Shown here: positions 58,858 to 64,000 of the stretch, in pieces
Position numbering within the stretch: position 1 is the first letter of the stretch
How the letters are laid out: every line of letters begins with the position of its first letter
NCBI RefSeq assembly: GCF_001507645.1
Contig: NZ_CP013909.1
Span: 2,170,001 to 2,234,000, forward strand
Origin: Hymenobacter sedentarius
GTDB taxonomy: Bacteria; Bacteroidota; Bacteroidia; Cytophagales; Hymenobacteraceae
Direction of reading: 5' to 3'
Length of the DNA stretch: 64,000 nucleotides
Program-made: the position numbers and the translations under genes
The notes under the pieces: model-generated
Database searches by the model: none
The model's input: the letters and a program-made list of their open reading frames with translations, nothing else
What the model was told of the DNA's origin: nothing

Positions 58858-59427
58858 TCAATAAAGCAAAACCACTAAGCTGCGGGCACCGTGGGCCCCA
58901 ATCACGAGCGACTGCTCGATATCGGCCGTCTTGGACGGGCCGGCCACGAATTTGCCGTAGCTGCCCGTGCTGGGCAGTTGGGCGTAGGCTTGGTGCATGG
59001 TGGCCACGATGCGCCGGTGGTCGAGCACGAGCGCCAGGTGCTGGGTGATGGTGGGTAACGCCCGGTGCAGCATGTTGGCTTCGGGCAACCAGATGGCGCC
59101 GTTCTCGGCCACGCCGATTTCGCCCGTCAATACCGCCAGGTCAATTTCGGCGAGCACGTGGGTGGGCGTGTCGGCATGAATCGGCACGGTGGCATCGAAT
59201 AGGGGAGAGGCTGTATTGCGTGCCTCCGGGAATAACTGCTGGAGGGTCGAGCCCAACTGGCCCAAGCCATCGAGCCACACGACGGTGCCGCCGATGCTGG
59301 ACAGCACCGCGGTGAACCGCTCGGCCGTGGCCTCGCCGCCAAAATCGGGTACGGTGGGCAGGGGCGTTTCGGCCGGCTTGTTGGCCTGGGCCGCCAGGAG
59401 AATGCGGTTGCGAGAAGCACTACTCAT
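58858..59427 (-). CDS. lutC: LutC-type LUD-domain protein
   Basis: A 189-residue subunit of the LutABC L-lactate oxidation system. From ATG 59,427 it reads MSSASRNRILLAAQANKPAETP; the LUD fold shows ADLAVLTGEIGVAENGAIW-like sequence (residues about 100-118), LALVLDHRRIVATMHQAY and a terminal GPSKTADIEQSLVIGAHGARSLVVLLY. Its start overlaps the lutB stop by four bases (ATGA). Cytoplasmic. With LutA and LutB it converts L-lactate to pyruvate without NAD. Confidence 0.92.
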   Translation of the reverse strand: MSSASRNRILLAAQANKPAETPLPTVPDFGGEATAERFTAVLSSIGGTVVWLDGLGQLGSTLQQLFPEARNTASPLFDATVPIHADTPTHVLAEIDLAVLTGEIGVAENGAIWLPEANMLHRALPTITQHLALVLDHRRIVATMHQAYAQLPSTGSYGKFVAGPSKTADIEQSLVIGAHGARSLVVLLY

Positions 59428-60824
59428 ACCGTAACCTGGGGCGTCTGGGGTTGCGGGACGGATTTCGGCTGTTGCTGGTACCATTCGCGGAAGCTTTGCT
59501 TGGGCGGCTCGGGCAACTCGCGGGCCACGGCCCAGGCATTGAACGAGGCCGCGTGCGTGAGGCCGTGGGGCAGCAGGCGCAGGGCCTGGCGCGCAAACTG
59601 CCCGCTAAGACCGTACACGCGGGCGCTGGCCAGCAGCCGGCCCATAAACTTCATGCTCCACTTCTTGGAAGCGGGAATTTCGCCCGCCTCGCCCAGCACC
59701 TGCCGCCACTTGTAGAGCTGGGTGTGGATGTCGATTTTCACCGGGCACACGTCCGTGCACGAGCCGCAGAGCGTACTGGCAAATGGCAGCGAGCGGTGTT
59801 TCTTCATGTCAATGTTCGGCGACAGGATGGCCCCAATGGGGCCTGGCACGGTGAAGTCATAACTGTGGCCGCCGCTGCGCCGGTACACCGGGCAGGTGTT
59901 CATGCAGGCCCCGCAGCGGATGCACTTGAGGGAAGCCCGGAAGTCGGGCCGCCCCAGTTGCTGCGTGCGGCCATTGTCCACGATGACAATGTGCATTTCC
60001 TTGCCCGCCGCCGGCTTGGTGAAGTGCGAGGTGTAGGTGGTGACCGGCTGGCCGGTGGCGCTGCGGGCCAGCAGCCGCGTAAACACGCCCAGGTCGGTGA
60101 GCCGCGGAATCAGCTTTTCGATGCCCATGCAGGCGATGTGCACCGCCGCCAGATTTACACCCAAATCAGCGTTGCCCTCGTTGGTGCACACGACCACGCC
60201 GCCGGTTTCGGCCACCGCGAAGTTGACGCCCGAGATGGCCACCTGCCCGGCCAGGAACTTGGCCCGCAGGTGTTGGCGGGCCGCTTCGGTGAGGAGCTGC
60301 GGGTCGCTTTCGCCTTTCTCGGTGCCCAAATGAAGGTGGAAGGTGTCGCCCACGTCCTCCTTTTTCAGGTGAATGGCGGGCAGCACAATGTGACTGGGCG
60401 CTTCTTCCCGAAACTGGATGATGCGCTCGCCCAGGTCGGTGTCCACCACTTCGATGCCGTGCTGGATGAGGTAGGGGTTCAGGTGGCATTCCTCGGTGAG
60501 CATCGACTTGCTTTTGACGATGCGCGTGGCGCCCTGCTGCCGGATGAGGTCGAGGATAATGGCGTTGTGCTCGGCGGCATCGGCGGCCCAGTGCACGTGC
60601 ACGCCGTTGGCCTGCGCGGCGGCCTCAAACTCCTGCAAGTACAGGTCGAGCCGGCTCAGGGTGTGGTCTTTGATTTGGGAAGCCAGTTCGCGCAGCTCCT
60701 GGAACTCGGGCACGGCGTACACGGCGCGGTCGCGCTTTTCGCGCACAAACCACAGGGTTTCGTCGTGCCAGGTAGTGCGGTCGGCATCCAGCAAAAACTT
60801 GTCGGCGCGGATGGCGTGGTTCAT
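59424..60824 (-). CDS. lutB: LutB-type iron-sulphur protein
   Basis: A 466-residue protein with an N-terminal LUD domain (RIVKSKSMLTEECHLNPYL, ISGVNFAVAETGGVVVCTNEGN) and a C-terminal ferredoxin-like part. Eight cysteines in CIRCGACMNTCPVY and CGSCTDVCPVKI bind two [4Fe-4S] clusters. This is the electron-transfer core of LutABC/LldEFG. Overlaps lutA by four bases and lutC by four, so the three are made in fixed ratio. Confidence 0.95.
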   Translation of the reverse strand: MNHAIRADKFLLDADRTTWHDETLWFVREKRDRAVYAVPEFQELRELASQIKDHTLSRLDLYLQEFEAAAQANGVHVHWAADAAEHNAIILDLIRQQGATRIVKSKSMLTEECHLNPYLIQHGIEVVDTDLGERIIQFREEAPSHIVLPAIHLKKEDVGDTFHLHLGTEKGESDPQLLTEAARQHLRAKFLAGQVAISGVNFAVAETGGVVVCTNEGNADLGVNLAAVHIACMGIEKLIPRLTDLGVFTRLLARSATGQPVTTYTSHFTKPAAGKEMHIVIVDNGRTQQLGRPDFRASLKCIRCGACMNTCPVYRRSGGHSYDFTVPGPIGAILSPNIDMKKHRSLPFASTLCGSCTDVCPVKIDIHTQLYKWRQVLGEAGEIPASKKWSMKFMGRLLASARVYGLSGQFARQALRLLPHGLTHAASFNAWAVARELPEPPKQSFREWYQQQPKSVPQPQTPQVTV

Positions 60825-61561
60825 GCGGTGAGTCCGTTAAGAATTTCGGCGGCGTGCATCACCCTTATCGGCAGCTGGGCCCGGCGCACAATGCCCTCCA
60901 GGTGCATCAGGCACGACATGTCGCTGCCGGTGAGCACCTGCGTGCCGTGGCGGACGTGGTCGGCCACGCGGTCCTGGCCCATGCGGGCCGAAATGCCGGC
61001 TTCCGACACGCAGAACGTGCCCCCAAAGCCGCAGCACTCGTCGTTGCGGCTGAGCTCGGTCAGCTCAATGCCATCGAGCGAGGCCAGCAGGCGGCGCAGC
61101 TGGCCGTCGCGCACCGGCGTCATCTCCGATTCGTTGGCCTGGTGCAGGCCGCGCTGGCCGTGGCAGCTCAGGTGCAGCCCCACTTTGTGGGGGAAGGCGC
61201 CCCGCAGGGTTTCCACCTTCAGCACGGTGCTGATAAAGTCAATGAGGTCATAGGCCGCGCCGCGCACGTGCTGGACTTCGTCGGTTTGGTCCAGCTTGTC
61301 GAAGTGCTTGCGCACGTGGTACACGCAGCTGCCCGAGGGCGCCACGATGTAGTCGTAGTCCTGAAAGGTGTTGACGAAGTGCTTATAAATGGGCAGCGCC
61401 TCGCGCTCGCAGCCGCTGTTGGCCAGGGGCTGGCCGCAGCAGGTTTGTTGAGCCGGGAAGTGTGCCTGCACGCCCAGCTTTTCGAGCAGCTGCAGCGTGG
61501 CCACGCCTACCTGGGGGTAGAACTGGTCGATGTAGCACGGGACGAATAGGGCGACTTTCAT
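60821..61561 (-). CDS. lutA: LutA-type CCG-domain oxidoreductase subunit
   Basis: A 246-residue protein with two CCG domains: QTCCGQPLANSG (about residues 40-51) and DECCGFGGTFCV (about 172-183), with supporting Cys in VPCYIDQF and LSCHGQ. Such cysteine-rich domains bind unusual iron-sulphur centres and handle the substrate electrons. First lut gene, 52 bp after rhaB on the same strand, so L-lactate formed from lactaldehyde would be oxidised by the product of this operon. Confidence 0.94.
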   Translation of the reverse strand: MKVALFVPCYIDQFYPQVGVATLQLLEKLGVQAHFPAQQTCCGQPLANSGCEREALPIYKHFVNTFQDYDYIVAPSGSCVYHVRKHFDKLDQTDEVQHVRGAAYDLIDFISTVLKVETLRGAFPHKVGLHLSCHGQRGLHQANESEMTPVRDGQLRRLLASLDGIELTELSRNDECCGFGGTFCVSEAGISARMGQDRVADHVRHGTQVLTGSDMSCLMHLEGIVRRAQLPIRVMHAAEILNGLTA

Positions 61562-61613
61562 TCTAGTTTTAAATCGTATTCTGCATGACCTTCCTACGTT
61601 TTAGCTCAACATC

Positions 61614-62999
61614 TCAAACCGTGCGGTCTTGCGCTGTGACCAGCGGCAAATCATTCTCATCTGTAAACAGCGGGTGGGTTTTCTTCAGCGCCTCGCCTTG
61701 CTCCAGATGCACCAGGGCGCCCAAAGCAGTGGCCTGCGGCACCTCCAGCGTGCGGATTTCCGCTTTCGGGAAGTTCCAGCTCAACGTTTGCATGAAGAGC
61801 GGGTTGCGGGCAAAGCCACCGTCGACGAAGATGGTTTTTTCACCCTGCCACACGAGATGGATGGATTCAAGCAGGATGCTGATCAACCCGTGCATGAGGT
61901 GCTGGTAGGCATCGGAGGCGGTTCGGAAGCCAGAGAGGTCCCACTCGTCGGCGGGCTCGTCGGGGAAGGGGCCGGTGCCGGCCATGCAGCCGGGCTTGAA
62001 GTCGGCAGATGTCTCATCGTAGGGCCGGGCCAGCACGATGGAGCGGTAGAAATCCGGCTTCACGTGGAAGTGGGCGGCGATGCGCTCCACCTGGAAGTCG
62101 TGTTCGCGGCCCAGGAAAACCCGGGCAGCGCGGGTGGCTTCGCCGCGGGGCGTCATGAAGCTCAGGCAGTCGCGGTGCAGCAGCTCCGGAGTCAGGGGCC
62201 GGCTGTTGAACGGGTTGATGGTGACCGACCACGTGCCGGTAGACACCAACACGAAGGGCTCCTCGTTTTCGGCCAGGTAAGGCATCACAGCGGCGGTGCT
62301 GTCGTGCATGCCCACGCCCACCAGAATGCCATCCACCACCGAGGCGATGGAATCGCGGGTGAGGGGCGCCAGCTTCTCGTCGATGCCCTCGCGGCGCACC
62401 CAGTCGTGATATTGGTTGCGCTTGTAGTCCCAGAGCGCGGTGTGGCAGCCCACGGAGGTGTAGTCGCTGAATTTCTCGCCCGAAATCAGGTAGGAGAGGT
62501 AGTTGGGCAGGTGCAGCGAGGTGTGAATCTTGGCGTACTGCTCGGGCTTGGCGTATTTCAGCCAGTACAGCTGAAGACCCGAATTCAGCAGGCCCAGCCG
62601 CGGCGAGCAGGTGTCGGCCGCAAAGTCTTCGGGCGACTGGCCCAGCTCGGCGTAGAACTTCTCCTCGATTTCGGCCGGCAAGGGCTTGAGGTAGTTGTAG
62701 AGCGGCAGCAGGGGCTGGCCATCGGCGCCGAGGTGCACGAAGCTGGCGCCGTAGGCCGTGAAATTCACGCCCTTCACCGTGTAATGCTCATGCGTGCGCA
62801 GCTGCCGCCAGTGGTCGAGCACCCACTCGGTGAGCCGGGGCAGGTGGTCGCACACAAAACCGTCGTCGTCGAGCACGTCGGTACACACGTGCTGCTCCTC
62901 GTCAATTATCTGCTGGTCTTCGTCGAAAAGAATCAGCTTTTTGTTGGTCTTGCCAATGTCGAATACCGCATAAACCGACTTTTTCATGGCCTTTTTCAT
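61614..62999 (-). CDS. rhaB: L-rhamnulokinase-like FGGY carbohydrate kinase
   Basis: A 461-residue sugar kinase with two actin-like domains. The N-terminal phosphate loop is FDIGKTNKKLILFD, as in the rhamnulose kinase-like subgroup of FGGY. VGMHDSTAA holds the likely catalytic Asp, then VSTGTWS and IFVDGGFARNPLF. With rhaI upstream it should phosphorylate L-rhamnulose at C1. The start overlaps rhaI by four bases (ATGA). A second ATG, five codons later within the repeat ATGAAAAAG, could be used instead. Confidence 0.9.
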   Translation of the reverse strand: MKKAMKKSVYAVFDIGKTNKKLILFDEDQQIIDEEQHVCTDVLDDDGFVCDHLPRLTEWVLDHWRQLRTHEHYTVKGVNFTAYGASFVHLGADGQPLLPLYNYLKPLPAEIEEKFYAELGQSPEDFAADTCSPRLGLLNSGLQLYWLKYAKPEQYAKIHTSLHLPNYLSYLISGEKFSDYTSVGCHTALWDYKRNQYHDWVRREGIDEKLAPLTRDSIASVVDGILVGVGMHDSTAAVMPYLAENEEPFVLVSTGTWSVTINPFNSRPLTPELLHRDCLSFMTPRGEATRAARVFLGREHDFQVERIAAHFHVKPDFYRSIVLARPYDETSADFKPGCMAGTGPFPDEPADEWDLSGFRTASDAYQHLMHGLISILLESIHLVWQGEKTIFVDGGFARNPLFMQTLSWNFPKAEIRTLEVPQATALGALVHLEQGEALKKTHPLFTDENDLPLVTAQDRTV

Positions 63000-64000
63000 A
63001 ACCCGGTTGAGACGCTGTGCTTGCCGCGCTGGCGAATGAGTTGCTCGCGCACGCCCGCGGCGCGGTAGGCCGCGATGGGGTTCAGGGCGCCGCCGCTCTG
63101 GCGGTAGGCTTCGGCCACCAGCGGGCGCACGTCGGTGAGGAAGGCGTCGCGCAGGATTTCCTCGGCGCGCACTACGTCGTTGGCTTCCTGGGCTTCGTTG
63201 AGGGTCTCGCGGTCCACGAGCAGGGCTTTGGCGTAGGCCGAAAGGATGTTCTCGACGGACTGGAGCAGGTCTTCCAGCGGGTCTTTGACGTTGTGGCTGG
63301 CGTCAATCATGTACGCTACGGCTTCGGCCGGCACCGACTGGTCGACGGCGCTGTCCACCAGCTCATTGAAAATCAAAAACAGCTGGAAGGGCTTAATGCT
63401 GCCCGTGGTCAGGTCGTCGTCGCCGTACATCGAGCCGTTGAAGTGGAAGCCGCCGAGGCGGCCGAACTGCCGCAGGCGGGCCACAATCTGCTCGATGTTG
63501 GTATTGGGAAGGTGGTGGCCCAGGTCCACGAGCACCTGCGCGTTCTGGCCAATGGCCTGGCACAGCGCCAGCGAGGTGCCCCAGTCCGGAATCACCATCG
63601 AGTAGAAGTTGGGCTCGTAGGGCTTGTACTCCACCAACATGGTCCAGTCCGAAGGCATGGCCTCGTAGATGGCCGCCAGCGACTCCTGGGTGCGCAGAAA
63701 CGCGCGCCGCAGGTGCTGCTGGCCGGGGAAGTTGGAGCCGTCGGCCAGCCACACGGTCAGGGTTTTGGCGTCGAGCTGGCGGCCGTAGCCCACGCAGTCG
63801 ATGTTGTGCTGAATGGCCTGCTCGCGCACGGCCTTGTCGGTGTGGCTCAGCGAGCCGAACTTATAGGAGTGCGGCTGGTCTTTCTGGTCCTGAAAGGTGT
63901 TGGAGTTCACCGAGTCAATCACCAGTCCTTGCTCTTTCAGCAGCTGCTGCAGGCCCGGAATGTCCTGCGGAATGTCCCAGGGAATGTGCAGCGAAATGGA
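62996..64000 (-). CDS. rhaI: L-rhamnose isomerase, partial (runs off the window)
   Basis: The 3' 334 codons of a TIM-barrel L-rhamnose isomerase of the Pseudomonas stutzeri/RhaI type; the frame stays open to the right edge (SLHIPWDIPQDIPGLQQLL), so the start is outside. Metal-binding residues are visible in TMLVEYKPYEPNFYS (Glu), VLVDLGHHLPNTN (Asp, His) and GFHFNGSMYGDDDL (His, Asp). It converts L-rhamnose to L-rhamnulose. As first visible gene of rhaI-rhaB-lutABC it anchors the pathway; aldolase and lactaldehyde dehydrogenase functions are expected outside the window. Confidence 0.93.
   Translation of the reverse strand, partial: SISLHIPWDIPQDIPGLQQLLKEQGLVIDSVNSNTFQDQKDQPHSYKFGSLSHTDKAVREQAIQHNIDCVGYGRQLDAKTLTVWLADGSNFPGQQHLRRAFLRTQESLAAIYEAMPSDWTMLVEYKPYEPNFYSMVIPDWGTSLALCQAIGQNAQVLVDLGHHLPNTNIEQIVARLRQFGRLGGFHFNGSMYGDDDLTTGSIKPFQLFLIFNELVDSAVDQSVPAEAVAYMIDASHNVKDPLEDLLQSVENILSAYAKALLVDRETLNEAQEANDVVRAEEILRDAFLTDVRPLVAEAYRQSGGALNPIAAYRAAGVREQLIRQRGKHSVSTGL

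Noticed and set aside
59451..61253. 600-codon open frame antisense to lutA/lutB
   Set aside because: The reverse strand carries conserved Fe-S and CCG motifs and 4-bp overlaps; this frame has none.
1..64000. CRISPR arrays
   Set aside because: No series of direct repeats with regular spacers was seen; the only tandem repeat is the two-unit one at 18,282-18,315.

Overview
The window looks like chromosome of a high-GC Bacteroidota, most likely Hymenobacter or a close relative. The support is a SusC/SusD pair, GxLWxGT-type propeller sensor kinases, many signal-peptide-bearing hydrolases with DUF names typical of this phylum, and several TAnnTTTG-type -7 boxes. The genus call is inference; no rRNA gene is present to confirm it.

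Region 1 (1 to about 34,000) is a patchwork of mostly single genes on both strands. It holds two large sensor histidine kinases that share nearly the same kinase module, secreted hydrolases and peptidases (class C serine hydrolase, Fes-type esterase, CocE/NonD hydrolase, DUF885, M28), a peroxiredoxin, a HAD enzyme, a luciferase-like oxidoreductase, a DUF418 membrane protein and two toxin-antitoxin pairs (higBA, mazEF), each with a palindromic operator. Intergenic gaps repeatedly carry a 17-bp motif, GACCGTTTnnnTRAAC. At four sites this motif is interrupted by a 149-150 bp element with conserved inverted ends. A low-GC integrase island (about 18.9-22.5 kb) follows a truncated S9 peptidase gene and carries what looks like a tRNA 3' end with its terminator.

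Region 2 (about 34,000-36,500) is a damaged locus: an IS3-type element (35,254-36,493) with an amber codon early in orfB abuts a serine hydrolase gene that has lost its catalytic N-terminal half.

Region 3 (about 36,600 to the right edge) is a coherent rhamnogalacturonan/pectin utilisation locus. The forward arm encodes a PL22-like oligogalacturonate lyase, GH105, GH106 alpha-L-rhamnosidase, L-rhamnose mutarotase, GH28 and a cupin. The reverse arm encodes SusC, SusD, a two-domain DUF1080 protein, a Tat-exported Gfo/Idh oxidoreductase and a DUF6807 protein. Divergent from susC are apbE and a second Tat-exported Gfo/Idh gene. A reverse operon, rhaI-rhaB-lutA-lutB-lutC, then takes free L-rhamnose towards L-lactaldehyde and, through lactate oxidation, to pyruvate. 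The set of Gfo/Idh x2, DUF1080 and DUF6807, with ApbE and a secreted TIM-barrel isomerase, suggests a second, oxidative (3-keto-glycoside) cleavage route working beside the classical hydrolases. A perfect 16-bp GGGAACGTTCCC-centred palindrome between susC and apbE is the best candidate for the controlling operator.
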